Made by a program: the position numbers and the translations under genes. Below the pieces are notes generated by a model that did not search any database, was not told where the DNA came from, and was given only the letters and a program-made list of their open reading frames with translations. Of a stretch of 58,326 nt of DNA, positions 1-8,949 are shown piece by piece (within the stretch, counting starts at the first letter, position 1; each line of letters begins with the position of its first letter). This DNA is from Streptomyces sp. ISL-100. Its GTDB lineage: Bacteria > Actinomycetota > Actinomycetes > Streptomycetales > Streptomycetaceae. The stretch spans positions 1 through 58,326 of the forward strand of contig NZ_JAGGOK010000067.1 of assembly GCF_018614615.1 (NCBI RefSeq), in the 5' to 3' direction.

Positions 1-2
1 GT

Positions 3-275
3 GCTCGGTGTAGCGGTCCGCGATGGGCCGACCTGCAGACCTTCCTGCCCGTCCTGAAAAACACCCCTGTCGGCTTCGCCGGCATGTTCTACATGGGCGT
101 GGACGACTTGCAGGGAGTCCGCGACGGCATCGCCCAGCACACCGAAATCGTCAAGGACATCAGCTCTGATCACACCGGTCAGCGCATGTTCTACTTCCGC
201 GACATCGACGGCTACGTCATCGGGGTCAACGAAAAGGCCGCACTGGAGGCCAGCGCCCTGAGCAAGTACGCCTAA
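3..275 (+). CDS. VOC-family (glyoxalase-like) protein, 3' part only
   Basis: The frame is open from the window edge to a TAA at 273-275, so the gene is cut by the window start. The visible residues (ADLQTFLPVLKNTPV..., then GQRMFYFRDIDGYVIGV near the end) have the pattern of the last half of a vicinal-oxygen-chelate domain: a beta-alpha-beta unit followed by the 'F-RD-DGY-IGV' strand typical of glyoxalase/bleomycin-resistance folds. The substrate cannot be told. The first seven or eight residues do not look like the family, so the upstream part may itself be damaged. The neighbour on the other strand is an MFS pump; their stop codons lie a few bases apart. Confidence 0.6.
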   Translation, partial: ARCSGPRWADLQTFLPVLKNTPVGFAGMFYMGVDDLQGVRDGIAQHTEIVKDISSDHTGQRMFYFRDIDGYVIGVNEKAALEASALSKYA

Positions 276-282
276 CAGAACC

Positions 283-1533
283 TCAGGCCGTGTCCGTCGG
301 CCGCAGGTCCTTGCCCGTGTCGGTGAGCCGGCGGTCGGCGTCACGTCCGATCAGCACGCCCGCGGCCGCCGGTCCCAGGCGCCGGAGGCCCGGTGTGAGG
401 GCGAGGGTGACCGCAACAGAGGCGGCGGCCATCACTGTCATGGCGGTCGCGGGTGACGTCACCTGCGCGATGCCGCCTGCGACCGCCGCGGCCACGCCTT
501 GCGCGGTGAGCATCCCTGAGGAGTGCAGTCCGAAGGCGTGGCCCCTCAGCTCGCTCGGGATCAGGGACATCAGGCGTTCCTGGAGCAGCAGGTTGGCCGA
601 GAAGCCGATCGACCCCACGGTCACGGCGGCGAGCGCCACGGGCAGCGCCGGGTGCAGGACGAAGATCAGGTACGGGGCGGCGAGCAACAGCAGCATTGGC
701 GGCGCACCGAATCTGGCGCGCCAGTGCCCAGGCAGGAAGCGGCCGGTCAGGGTGTCCCCTGCCAGCATGCCCACAGCGGCGAAGGCGAACAGGAGCCCCG
801 CGTCGTGTGGGGCGTAGGAGACGAAGAGGGATTCGCAGCCGACGACGAGTCCGTTGGGCACCCACAGGGCGAGGTAGACGCGGCGCTGGGGTTTCGCCGC
901 CCACAGGCGCGCGTTGGTCCGCCAGGTCTCGCTCGCGGACGGACGGCCTTTTGCGCGCGGCGGCCGTCTCGCGAGACCGATGCGGGCGACGGCCGCGGCG
1001 ACGACGTAAAGGGCGGCGCCGGTGAGCAGGGCCTCGCGAGGTGTCAGGACGTTGACGAGTACGCCGCCGAGGGCGTAACCGCAGATCTGCAGGCTTCCCG
1101 CGCACATGTTGAGCACCGAACGGCCGAGCAGGTAGCCCTCTGCGGGGACGATCTCGGTGAGCAGTCCGTAGCGCACTCCGCCGCCGACCGAGCCGACCAT
1201 GCCCTGCACCGACAGGATCGCGAAGATCGCCCCGACGGACAGGCCGGGCATGGCCAGGGCGGTGGTGGCCACGGCGAAGAAGAGCGCCAGGCCGACGGTC
1301 GCGGCACGCGGCGGCAGGCGGTCGGCCGCCGACAGCAGGACACTCGCGCCGATTATCTGCGCCAGCTTCGGGCCGAACATGCTGAGGGCGGCGAGGAGCG
1401 GCGAGCCGGTCGCGTCGTAGACGAGCGTCCCCAGGGCGAGCCCACTTACCGTCAGGGCGGCCACGTGTGCGGCGGTGGAGACGAGTAGCGGGGCGAACTC
1501 CGGGGTTTTGAGGAGCTCTTGGTAGGTGCGCAT
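283..1533 (-). CDS. MFS transporter
   Basis: 416 residues, rich in hydrophobic helices over its whole length, with the 12-segment layout of the major facilitator superfamily: LLVSTAAHVAALTVSGLALG near the N-terminus and a basic cytoplasmic loop (ARRPPRAKGRPS) in the middle. It is probably a drug or metabolite exporter in the plasma membrane; the substrate is unknown. The gene diverges from the winged-helix regulator gene that starts 60 bp away at 1594, an arrangement in which the regulator usually controls the pump. That regulator is now interrupted by an IS21-family element, so control of this pump may have been lost. Confidence 0.75.
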   Translation of the reverse strand: MRTYQELLKTPEFAPLLVSTAAHVAALTVSGLALGTLVYDATGSPLLAALSMFGPKLAQIIGASVLLSAADRLPPRAATVGLALFFAVATTALAMPGLSVGAIFAILSVQGMVGSVGGGVRYGLLTEIVPAEGYLLGRSVLNMCAGSLQICGYALGGVLVNVLTPREALLTGAALYVVAAAVARIGLARRPPRAKGRPSASETWRTNARLWAAKPQRRVYLALWVPNGLVVGCESLFVSYAPHDAGLLFAFAAVGMLAGDTLTGRFLPGHWRARFGAPPMLLLLAAPYLIFVLHPALPVALAAVTVGSIGFSANLLLQERLMSLIPSELRGHAFGLHSSGMLTAQGVAAAVAGGIAQVTSPATAMTVMAAASVAVTLALTPGLRRLGPAAAGVLIGRDADRRLTDTGKDLRPTDTA

Positions 1534-1593
1534 GGACGGAGTGTCGGCAGACGTTCTGGCGCGGAGTTAATGTTTCGCGGGGAGGCGAAACCA

Positions 1594-1816
1594 TTGGGCT
1601 GGTGGGAAGTCAACGCGGATACGCTCGCGAGCAGCCGGTTCGTCGTGTCGCCCCTCTGTGAGACGACAGCGAGCCTGATGGCCCTGGAGAAGGACTCGCC
1701 CGCGCATCCGGCCGAGCGCCGCTGGCTGCACAGTCACGGGCCCGCCTACCGGGAACGGCTGATCGCCGATCCGCTCACCGCCCTGCTGGTGCGCGTCGCA
1801 CTGGGCAGGCACCGGT
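1594..1816 (+). pseudogene. Winged-helix (DUF5937/ArsR-type) regulator, 5' fragment
   Basis: A TTG start at 1594 sits 7 bp after a GGGGAGG ribosome-binding site (from 1579). The translated part (GWWEVNADTLASSRFVVSPL, then HPAERRWLHSHGPAYRERL) is the N-terminal domain of the roughly 330-residue DUF5937 plus ArsR-type helix-turn-helix regulators common in Streptomyces. Coding sequence stops at the left end of an IS21-family element; the rest of the gene resumes at 6139. Joining 1816 to 6139 (dropping the element and one copy of CACCGGT) gives ...GRHRWIADFL... with the frame kept and a total of 333 codons, so the insertion is the only visible lesion. An ATG at 1570 is an alternative start without a good site. 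Confidence 0.85.
1810..1816. repeat. Target-site duplication, left copy (CACCGGT)
   Basis: Seven bases directly before the left inverted repeat of the IS21-family element, repeated exactly at 6132-6138. They belong to the coding sequence of the interrupted regulator (codons for H-R and the first base of W). A length of 4-8 bp is normal for IS21. Confidence 0.9.
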
Positions 1817-2003
1817 TGTCTTTGACAGGGTGAAGTGGAGCCAGCGGGACATCGCGATTGGGCGCCAGCGCTCCGACAACGAGATTGGGAGCCACTCGGT
1901 CTGACCATCTGTGACATGCCGCTGATGGCGTAATGGGGCCTGTGGTCTGGTTGGCCGGGTGACGCTTTGGGCGTTTCATCACGGTCGTGTCAGGAGCCCG
2001 TGG

Positions 2004-3689
2004 GTGTACAGGTCGCGTGAGTGGATCTTCGAGCGGATCCGCCGTGACCGTCGGTTGGATCCGACGGTCTCGGGCCGGATGGTCGCCCAGCGATACAAGG
2101 TGTCGCGGAACACGGTGGCGAAGGCGTTGTCGTGTCCGGTGCCGGCGAAGCGGAAGAAGCCGCCGCCGCGCCAGAGCGTGCTGGAGCCGGTGAAGGGCTT
2201 CATCGACGCGATGCTGCGCGAGGACCTGGCGGCGCCGAGGAAGCAGAAGCACACCATCGACCGCGTTCTTGAGCGGCTTGCGGGTGAGCATGACTTCGAG
2301 CAGGCGTCGTACTCCACCGTCCGTGACTACATGCGCAAACGCCGTCCTCTATTGGAGCTGGAGGCCAAGGAAGGCCGCCGCCACCTGGAAGGCATGGTGC
2401 CGCAGGAGAAGAAGCCCGGCGAGGAGGCGGAGGTCGACTTTGCGGATGTCTGGCTGGACCTGGCGGGACAGCGCCGCAAGTGCGTGCTGTTCACGCTGCG
2501 GATGTCGTACTCCGGCAAGGCCGTGCACCGCGTCTATGCCACCGCCTCGCAGGAAGCGTTCCTGGACGGGCACGTGGAGGCATTTCGGGTGCTGGGAGGG
2601 GTGCCGAGCGTCCATATCCGCTACGACAACCTCAAACCAGCGGTCAAGCAGGTCATGTTCGGCCGCTCCCGCACGGAGAGCACACGCTGGGCGGCCTTCC
2701 GGTCCTGGTATGGGTTCTCGGCGTTCTACTGCGTCCCCGGTGAGGACGGAGCCCATGAGAAGGGCGGGGTCGAGCACGAGGGCGGCCGCTTCCGGCGCAA
2801 GCATCTGGTCCCGCCGCCGCAGGTGGAGTCGCTGGCGGAGCTGAACGAGCGCCTGGAAGCGATCGATACGGCCGAGGACGCCCGGCACGTCCACGGCCGC
2901 CCGACATCGATCGGCTTCGATTTCGAGCACGAACGGGGCTGCCTGGCACCGCTGCCGGCGGACGAGTACGACACCGGGATGGACCTGACGCCCATCGTCC
3001 ACCGCAACGGCAGAGTCACCGTCCGCCAGTGCTACTACTCGGTGCCGGCGAAGTTCATCGGTACCAAGGTGCGGGTCAAGCTGCGGGCGAACGAGATCTG
3101 GATCTTCGAGGGCCGCAACGTCATCGCCCGCCACCCCAGGTTGACTCGCCGCTACACCTACCACGACATCCTGGACCACTACCTGGAGATCCTGCTGGTC
3201 AAGCCCGGCGCGTTTGCCGGGGCCGCAGCCCTCGCCCAGGCACGCGCCGAGGGCGGCTTCACCAAGGTGCATGAGGCGTTCTGGGCGGCGGCGAAGGCCA
3301 GGGCCGGTGACAAAGAGGGCACCCGGATGCTGATCGAGGTGCTGCTGCTGCACCGCCAGCTGCCCGCCGCGGCGATCGTCGCCGGCATGGAAACGGTGCT
3401 GCGGATCGGCGCCATCAGCACCGACCTGGTGGCGATCGAGGCCCGCAAGGCGATGGAGAACCAGGGCCTGGAGGAGGCATCCGACACGGCCGAAGCCTGC
3501 GCCGACGAGACCGGCGACCTGGACGACGAGCCCGTCGACGCCGGGGGCGAGGGGGCGAAGGTGATCTCCCTGCCCGCCCGGCGGTTGCCGCCCGACGCCC
3601 GCCCTGCGCTGCCCGACATGAGCAAGTACGACCGACTGCTGACGCCGGTTGCCAACCGATCGGACAACAGAAAGGGCACCAGCGCATGA
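2004..3689 (+). CDS. istA: IS21-family transposase IstA
   Basis: DDE transposase that cuts and joins the element ends. The N-terminus has a helix-turn-helix (SGRMVAQRYKVSRNTVAKAL). The integrase core shows the acidic residues in the expected order: D in EVDFADVWLD, D in IRYDNLKPAV and E in GVEHEGGRFRR. A C-terminal beta-barrel (NGRVTVRQCYYSVPAKFIG) follows. About 561 residues from the GTG at 2004, chosen because AGGAG lies 7 bp upstream; the frame is open back to a GTG at 1959. It overlaps istB by 4 bp (ATGA), the usual coupling in IS21. Confidence 0.93.
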   Translation: MYRSREWIFERIRRDRRLDPTVSGRMVAQRYKVSRNTVAKALSCPVPAKRKKPPPRQSVLEPVKGFIDAMLREDLAAPRKQKHTIDRVLERLAGEHDFEQASYSTVRDYMRKRRPLLELEAKEGRRHLEGMVPQEKKPGEEAEVDFADVWLDLAGQRRKCVLFTLRMSYSGKAVHRVYATASQEAFLDGHVEAFRVLGGVPSVHIRYDNLKPAVKQVMFGRSRTESTRWAAFRSWYGFSAFYCVPGEDGAHEKGGVEHEGGRFRRKHLVPPPQVESLAELNERLEAIDTAEDARHVHGRPTSIGFDFEHERGCLAPLPADEYDTGMDLTPIVHRNGRVTVRQCYYSVPAKFIGTKVRVKLRANEIWIFEGRNVIARHPRLTRRYTYHDILDHYLEILLVKPGAFAGAAALAQARAEGGFTKVHEAFWAAAKARAGDKEGTRMLIEVLLLHRQLPAAAIVAGMETVLRIGAISTDLVAIEARKAMENQGLEEASDTAEACADETGDLDDEPVDAGGEGAKVISLPARRLPPDARPALPDMSKYDRLLTPVANRSDNRKGTSA

Positions 3690-4501
3690 GCCCCACCAAG
3701 ACCGGCGCCGAGGTTCCGCCCACGCGGATGCCGTTTCCCGAAGGGGACCCGGAGGATGCCCAGATTGACGAAGCCTGCCGGGATCTGCGGCTGCCCGCCT
3801 TCCGCGAGCGGTTCATGGAGCTGGCGGCCACCGCCCGGCGCGAGCAGTCCTCCTACAAGCAGTTCCTGCTGGACCTGCTGCAAGTCGAGGTCGCCGACCG
3901 CGATGTCCGCCGCCAGCAGCGGCTGGTCCGCGCGGCGAAGTTCCCCCGCCCCAAGCGGCTGGAGGACTTCGACTACGAGCGCAACCCCAACGTGCTGCCC
4001 GAGACGGTCGGTGACCTCAAATCCACGTCCTGGGTTCGCGAGGGCCGGCCGCTGGTGCTGATCGGCGACTCCGGCACCGGCAAAACGCACTTGCTGATCG
4101 GAGTGGGTACGGCGATCGCCGAGGCCGGCATGAGCGTCCGCTACACCACCACCTCGGCCCTGGTGAACGAACTCGCCGAAGCCGACGCAGCCCGAAGGCT
4201 GTCCTCGGTGATCGCCCGATACAGCAAGGTCGACCTGCTCTGCCTGGACGAGTTCGGCTACCTGAACCTGGACAAGAAGGGCGCCCGGCTGCTGTTCCAG
4301 ATCTTCACCGAACGCGAGGAGCGCAAGGCCACCGCGGTCGCCACCAACTCGCCGTTTGCCGAATGGGACAAGATCTTCGCCGACCCCAGGCTCTGCGCAG
4401 CCATCGCCGACCGAATCACCTTCCGCTGCACCCTCATCCAGACCGGCACCGAGTCCTACCGCTTCCACACCACCGAACAGCAGCAAAGGAATCAGACATG
4501 A
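3686..4501 (+). CDS. istB: IS21-family ATPase IstB
   Basis: AAA+ helper of the IS21 transposase, related to DnaA/DnaC, which selects the target site and activates IstA. 271 residues with Walker A GDSGTGKTH, Walker B LLCLDEFGY and a C-terminal sensor region (ITFRCTLIQTGTESYR). Its ATG overlaps the istA stop. Its own stop overlaps the ATG of the following lipoprotein gene (ATGA at 4498-4501), so the passenger gene may be translated from the transposition transcript. Confidence 0.93.
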   Translation: MSPTKTGAEVPPTRMPFPEGDPEDAQIDEACRDLRLPAFRERFMELAATARREQSSYKQFLLDLLQVEVADRDVRRQQRLVRAAKFPRPKRLEDFDYERNPNVLPETVGDLKSTSWVREGRPLVLIGDSGTGKTHLLIGVGTAIAEAGMSVRYTTTSALVNELAEADAARRLSSVIARYSKVDLLCLDEFGYLNLDKKGARLLFQIFTEREERKATAVATNSPFAEWDKIFADPRLCAAIADRITFRCTLIQTGTESYRFHTTEQQQRNQT

Positions 4502-4929
4502 ACCCCCAGCACGCCTTGGACACCTGTGCCCCCCGAAGCGGTTCAGTGCCGCTCGATATCCGAAACAGCCTCAAGACCGGCGCACGACTCTTCGCCGCAG
4601 CACTGACCGCCTCAGTGCTCGCCGCTTGCGGCTCAGGCGAGGAGAAGCAGGTCAGCGTGGAAGCCACCGATACCGCATGTACCGTCTCCCCGAACAAGGC
4701 GTCGGCCGGCACCAGGGTCACCTTCACCGTCAAGAACACCGGCACGAAGCCCGTCGACTTCGCCCTCGTCGCCGCCGACGGTGACACGGTTGTCGAAGAA
4801 CAGGGCATCGCTCAGGGAGCATCCGAGGAGACGGTCCAAAGCCAGCTCAACGATGGCGGCACCTACACCGCCACCTGCACACCGCGAGGAGAATCACCGA
4901 TCCGAACAGAATTCACCGTCACCAAATAG
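4498..4929 (+). CDS. Cupredoxin-like lipoprotein carried by the IS21 element
   Basis: 143 residues. A hydrophobic segment ending in a lipobox (ASVLAAC, then GSGEEK) predicts a signal-peptidase-II-processed lipoprotein. The mature part (VSVEATDTACTVSPNKASAG, FTVKNTGTKPVDFALV, GGTYTATCTP) resembles the N-terminal cupredoxin domain of the iron-uptake protein EfeO, with two cysteines near the positions conserved there. EfeO proper continues with an M75 peptidase-like domain of over 200 residues, which is absent here. This is either a small stand-alone cupredoxin or an EfeO fragment captured by the element. The ATGA overlap with istB is unusual for a passenger gene. No metal ligand set can be assigned from sequence. 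Confidence 0.7.
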   Translation: MNPQHALDTCAPRSGSVPLDIRNSLKTGARLFAAALTASVLAACGSGEEKQVSVEATDTACTVSPNKASAGTRVTFTVKNTGTKPVDFALVAADGDTVVEEQGIAQGASEETVQSQLNDGGTYTATCTPRGESPIRTEFTVTK

Positions 4930-4949
4930 AAGCGGCCCGGCGCTTCAGT

Positions 4950-5843
4950 TCAGACTGCGTGCTGCGACGTTCTGTGGGGCACGCCCCGGCGCCGGATCAG
5001 CCAGGCCACGACGATCGTCGCAAGGACCGGAATGACGAATTCACGGACCGTGTCCACGGCACCGGGTGCGTCCGTGAACCAGATGACGGCGACCGAGTCG
5101 GACCAGTTCCACGCCCCGTGAAACGCGCATGCCCCCCACAGGTCTCCTTCGAGCAGCACATAACCGACGAGGAACAGCCCGACCAGGAATAGTGCGACGA
5201 ACTCCACCGGCTGATGGTCGACCAGAACGTGGGAGGCGGAGAAGGCGAGGGCTTGGATCACGACCGCCCAGGCGAGCGGCCAGCGCATGGCGATCGCCTG
5301 GGTGAGGAACCCCCGGAAGACGACCTCCTCGGTGCCGGCCTGCAACATCCAGGCAAGTGCCATCAGCGCCAGCCCACCGGCCAGCAAGGGCCAGGCCGGC
5401 AGGGCCTTGGCTGTCGTGGCGCCCCAGCCACCGACTCGGGCCACGGCCAGGGGGAGGAGGTTCAGTACCGCCCCGAGTGCGAACCCCGCCGCCACCTTGC
5501 CGACAACACGTCCTCTGAAGAGGCCCACGGTCCACAACGGGCGCCGCTCATACAGGCGCAGCCACAACCACAGCAGCCCGATGATCGCGGCCACAATGAC
5601 AGCCATGAATCCGGCGTGGCGCGGCGCGTTCTCCGTGGTAAACACATCATCGAAGTCCAAAGGCCCCAAGGCGTCACCGACCGGCTTACCCAGAACGATC
5701 ACGGGCACCAGCGCCACGGCCAACGCGACGATGACCGCCAAAACAGGATGCGTTGGCCGCTGGGCGCGAGTGGCCGGCTCCAACGCTGCAGGCAGGGGCC
5801 GCTCCATAGGCTCACCAGTCCAAGAGACAGGGTATGCGGCCAC
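4950..5843 (-). CDS. CPBP-family intramembrane metalloprotease (CAAX/ABI type), IS21 passenger
   Basis: 297 residues, multispanning. The three family motifs are visible: EEVVFRG (motif 1, EExxxR), AFSASHVLVD (motif 2, histidine) and CAFHGAWNW (motif 3). Members cleave membrane peptides or act in bacteriocin self-immunity; the substrate here is unknown. The gene is convergent with the lipoprotein gene (21 bp between stops) and lies inside the IS21 ends. The 5' part has an internal ATG (residue 13) that could also be the start. Being carried by a transposable element suggests a portable protective trait, but that is inference. Confidence 0.85.
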   Translation of the reverse strand: MAAYPVSWTGEPMERPLPAALEPATRAQRPTHPVLAVIVALAVALVPVIVLGKPVGDALGPLDFDDVFTTENAPRHAGFMAVIVAAIIGLLWLWLRLYERRPLWTVGLFRGRVVGKVAAGFALGAVLNLLPLAVARVGGWGATTAKALPAWPLLAGGLALMALAWMLQAGTEEVVFRGFLTQAIAMRWPLAWAVVIQALAFSASHVLVDHQPVEFVALFLVGLFLVGYVLLEGDLWGACAFHGAWNWSDSVAVIWFTDAPGAVDTVREFVIPVLATIVVAWLIRRRGVPHRTSQHAV

Positions 5844-6131
5844 TCGCCGATGACTCTCCTGCCAACAGCAGGGCCGGGCCCTTCTGAACCGCGCCTGTCA
5901 GGGACACAGACCAGCAGGGCCCGGAGCCACCAAGCTAACTGTTCACGCCCGCACCACCACACCGGACACTCCCACACCATCCCACCGCACCGCCCATGTC
6001 ACCCGATAGGGGTGGCTCCCAATCCCAGTGCCGATCATGGACCTGTGTCGCAGGACATCCCCACCACGGACGGAGCAACGTGGCTCCCGTTTCCGTTGCC
6101 CGAGTTGCTCTCGTTCACCCTGTCGAAATCA

Positions 6132-6138
6132 CACCGGT
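6132..6138. repeat. Target-site duplication, right copy (CACCGGT)
   Basis: Exact repeat of 1810-1816, directly after the right inverted repeat (6114-6131). The regulator reading frame continues from its last base (TGG codon at 6138-6140). Confidence 0.9.
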
Positions 6139-6917
6139 GGATCGCCGACTTCCTGACACCGGTGCCGTCCCGCGAGGGTGAGGCACAGGGCGGTGCGGAG
6201 TTCTACGACGAGCTGGCGCGGATCCGCGAGACGCCGGCCGACACCGCCCGCGCCGACCTGGAGATCGCTCATCGCGGACCGTTGCCGGGCCCGTTGCAGC
6301 GCCCCGATCTGTCCGAGCGCGTCGCCGACCTGCTGGAGTGGGTGTGGCGGGAGACCGTGGCGCCCGACTGGCCGCGGCGGCGGCGCGTCATCGAGGCCGA
6401 TGTGGTCGCGCGTACGGGCCAGTTGAGCCGGGCGGGCTGGGCAGCCGCACTGGACGACATCCATCCGGAGATGCGGTGGCTGGGCGGCAACCGGCTGCAG
6501 ATCAACACCCGCGCCTTCCCGCCCCGGCAACTGATGGGATCGCAGCTACTGTTCGTGCCGGTCATGCCGCGTATGGGATGGATCTCCACGGACCGGCCGG
6601 ACTCCCACGGCGCGGTGCACCGGAACGCCGTGGTGTACCGATGCTCGGGCGCGCTGGCGGAGCCGGAGCGGGCCGCCGCTCCTGAGGCGCTGGGCAGGCT
6701 GCTCGGTGCCGGGCGTGCGAGCGTGCTGGTGCTCCTGGACAGCCCGATGAGCACGACGCACCTGGTGGCGGTGACGGGCCAGGGTCTCGGCTCGGTGGGC
6801 CGCCATCTCAAGGTGCTCCTGGACGCCGGGCTGGTCGGCCGCCGCCGCGCGGGACGGTCCGTGCTCTACTACCGCACGGCCGCCGGCGACGTGCTGGTGC
6901 GGGCGCAGGACTCTTAG
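6139..6917 (+). pseudogene. Winged-helix (DUF5937/ArsR-type) regulator, 3' fragment
   Basis: Continuation of the regulator begun at 1594, resuming after the right target duplication. It covers the rest of the DUF5937 region (RWIADFLTPVPS, LLEWVWRETVAPDW, NRLQINTRAFP) and the C-terminal ArsR-type winged helix (MSTTHLVAVTGQGLGSVGRH, LKVLLDAGLVGRRRAGRSVL, YYRT). The frame runs to TAG at 6915-6917. No other frameshift or stop is seen, so only the IS21 element inactivates it. A shortened product from an internal start, holding the DNA-binding domain alone, is possible but cannot be shown. Confidence 0.85.
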
Positions 6918-7143
6918 CGACCGCGGGGCCATTGATCGTTCTGGCCGAGCTGCGTACGTACCCGGCCCGCCCCGCCGCCCCGACGCGGCGGCACACAGCC
7001 CGGCCAGGTGCAAACCACTCCGGCCGACGCGCCGGGACCGGGCTGGGCCGCGAGGCCCCGTCCTGGACGAGAGCCCCGGATCCCACACCGTGGCACACGC
7101 ATGTTGCCCGTCCGTTCGGCCACGTTCACGGCACAGTGGAGGC

Positions 7144-7569
7144 ATGAACGCAGACGACAGGAACATTCTGGCCAGGGGACGCGTGGCGACCAGGCTTCCA
7201 GCCCAGGACCTGGACCGGGCGCGGCGTTTCTACGCCGAGCAGCTCGGTCTGGAGCCCGTCGATGAACGGCCCGGTGGGTTGCTGTATCGGTGCGGAGGCG
7301 CGGAGTTCGCGCTGTTCAAGTCGACGGGAGCCTCGCCCGGTACCTTCACTCAGATGGGGTGGGAGGTCGACGACGTCGAGACCGTCGTGTCGGAACTCAA
7401 GCAGCGCGGCGTGATGTTCGAAGAGGTCGACGTGCCCGGGTTCCGAACGAAGGACGGGATCGCCGAGATCGACGGGAACTACCCGAGCAAGGGCGCACGA
7501 GGGGAACGCGGCGCCTGGTTCCGTGACAGCGAGGGAAACCTGCTGGGCATCGGCGAGCCGGTCGTCTGA
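7144..7569 (+). CDS. VOC-family (glyoxalase-like) protein
   Basis: 141 residues making one full vicinal-oxygen-chelate domain: RVATRLPAQDLDRARRFYAE at the start, GGAEFALFKST in the middle, WFRDSEGNLLGIGEPVV at the end. Such proteins bind a metal and act as dioxygenases, isomerases or drug-binding immunity proteins; the substrate cannot be predicted. The ATG at 7144 was chosen because it directly precedes the conserved N-terminal strand. It stands alone, 226 bp after the broken regulator. Confidence 0.8.
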   Translation: MNADDRNILARGRVATRLPAQDLDRARRFYAEQLGLEPVDERPGGLLYRCGGAEFALFKSTGASPGTFTQMGWEVDDVETVVSELKQRGVMFEEVDVPGFRTKDGIAEIDGNYPSKGARGERGAWFRDSEGNLLGIGEPVV

Positions 7570-7897
7570 CGCAGAGCACCATGGCTCGACTGACTGGGGA
7601 CGGCGTCCGCCACCGTGTCGTGGAGCGCTACCAGGCGCCGGGGGTTCGCAGTGGCTCCACAGCGAGAGGCGGCTGGTGGAGCGCCCCGGGCAGTCGGCGG
7701 ACCACAGGCCCCGCAGGAGGAGCGGGGACTGGGCCGGTCGATCATGTGACTGCTTTGCATCTGCGTCGTTGATGTGAGCATGGCGGGTGGGGTGATCTGA
7801 GTGCACCGATCCGCCGCCGGGGCCTGCTTCAAAAAGGGGTCGAAGCGGCAGAACGCCAGGGCGAAACACCGTGGCAGAGCCTCGTCGGCCCGCCAGT
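7570..7897. other. Intergenic stretch, nothing recognised
   Basis: 328 bp between a VOC gene and the 3' end of the cupin gene. Open frames here have no recognisable protein pattern, and I see no clear terminator or repeat. Confidence 0.5.
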
Positions 7898-8371
7898 CTA
7901 GGCGTCAGGCATCGGCTGCATCTGAATTCCGTGCCGCTTACCGATCTCGATGATGCGATCAACGTCCGGCAGCGTGTCGGACGGGGGCGGCAGCTCCCGG
8001 CGCAGGGCGGGTTCGCCGGCCTCGGCGAAGAACTTGTCGATGCCGCCCGGTGTGTAGGTGACCAGGATCCGCGCCGTGCTGGTGGGCTCGAACCGCTCCA
8101 ATGTGCCTTCAGGGATATGGAAGAAGGACCCGGGAACGCCTTCGAACGTCTCGCCTCCGATGTGATAGCGCAGCGTCCCCTCGATGACGTAGACGCTCTC
8201 GGTCCCCGGGTGGGTGTGGGGCGGTGGGCCGCTACCCACCGGAACGGTCATCTCCATGACAGTCATCGCGCCGTTGGTCTCGTCGCTGGAAGCCTTGACC
8301 TCGTACAGACCGTTCAGCATCCAGAACGCCTGCCCGTCGCCGCTGTGGCGCACGTGGGCGTTAATCGCCAT
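7898..8371 (-). CDS. Cupin-domain protein
   Basis: 157 residues with a single conserved beta-barrel (cupin_2). The metal motif is PPPHTHPGTESVYVIEGTL (His, His and Glu), followed by GDVF-like VPGSFFHIPEGTLERFEP for the second histidine. Likely a small metal-dependent enzyme or sugar/quercetin-binding protein; function unknown. The start at 8371 (MAINAHVRH) is supported by GGAGAGGAAGG upstream; an in-frame ATG 42 bp earlier lacks a site. Confidence 0.8.
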   Translation of the reverse strand: MAINAHVRHSGDGQAFWMLNGLYEVKASSDETNGAMTVMEMTVPVGSGPPPHTHPGTESVYVIEGTLRYHIGGETFEGVPGSFFHIPEGTLERFEPTSTARILVTYTPGGIDKFFAEAGEPALRRELPPPSDTLPDVDRIIEIGKRHGIQMQPMPDA

Positions 8372-8413
8372 GGGACCTTCCTCTCCTTGGTGGACCTCCC
8401 CATGTGTTCCCAC

Positions 8414-8917
8414 CTACGGAGCCGGCCGAAGGCCGCCATTCGGGTACGCACCTGAGTGTGGCGGGGTCCGGCATGATCGGCCGGACGCGGCCCAGGGCCT
8501 GTTCTGAGTTCTGATCGTCGGGGTCGCGGTCTGCTCCCGTGAGAGGGGTGCGGCCGGGTGGTAGACCCGCATGACGTGGCGAAACCCAAGCCACAAACGA
8601 ACGAAAAGGACCCGCCGGCTAACTGACGAGCCCTCGTACAAGATCGTGACTAACGCCTGCTCGCAGCTACCGCGACAATGCCGCCCAAGGCGGCGAGTGC
8701 TATACGCAATGGTGAGCACAGCGCCACCGATCAGTGGCAGACCCACGAGAACGGTGCTCGTTCCCGGCGGCATCTCGCCGTCGTCGCTGCCACCTATCGT
8801 CTTGGTAAACGTCATTGCATCCTTCATCGGCCAGGGGGAGAACGCCCAGATGAAGTGCAACAAGCCGATTGCGATGAGGACAATCGTCAACACCGTAGGG
8901 ACCACAGTGCGGACCAT
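8414..8917 (-). pseudogene. DUF3995 membrane protein, damaged 3' half
   Basis: The first 75 residues match the DUF3995 layout: helix VLTIVLIAIGLLHFIWAFSP with the 'LLHFIWA' signature, then TVLVGLPLIGGAVLTIAYS. After RRLG the frame runs into basic, non-hydrophobic sequence, where the family should have two more helices, so the 3' half is shifted or replaced. An intact member of the same family lies at 57462-57890. Function of the family is unknown. Confidence 0.55.
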
Positions 8918-8949
8918 ATCCAGTGCCTACAACTCAGTGGGCTTGTTTC

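Larger units (their letters stand above)
1817..6131 (+). mobile_element. Complete IS21-family element with two passenger genes
   Basis: The ends are an 18-bp imperfect inverted repeat: left TGTCTTTGACAGGGTGAA (1817-1834), right end on the other strand TGATTTCGACAGGGTGAA (6131-6114). The element is flanked by a 7-bp direct repeat, CACCGGT, at 1810-1816 and 6132-6138. Further inside, GATTGGGAGCCAC (1883-1895) recurs inverted at 6012-6024; IS21 elements typically have several such subterminal transposase sites. It holds istA and istB, then a lipoprotein gene and a CPBP protease gene on the opposite strand, which are not normal IS21 parts. At 4,315 bp it is longer than the usual 2-2.6 kb. The precise duplication and open istA/istB suggest a fairly recent insertion. 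Confidence 0.93.

Noticed and set aside
290..1488. Long plus-strand frames across 290-1488
   Set aside because: Opposite-strand shadows of the MFS gene, caused by high GC; composition is arginine/glycine-rich with no domain.
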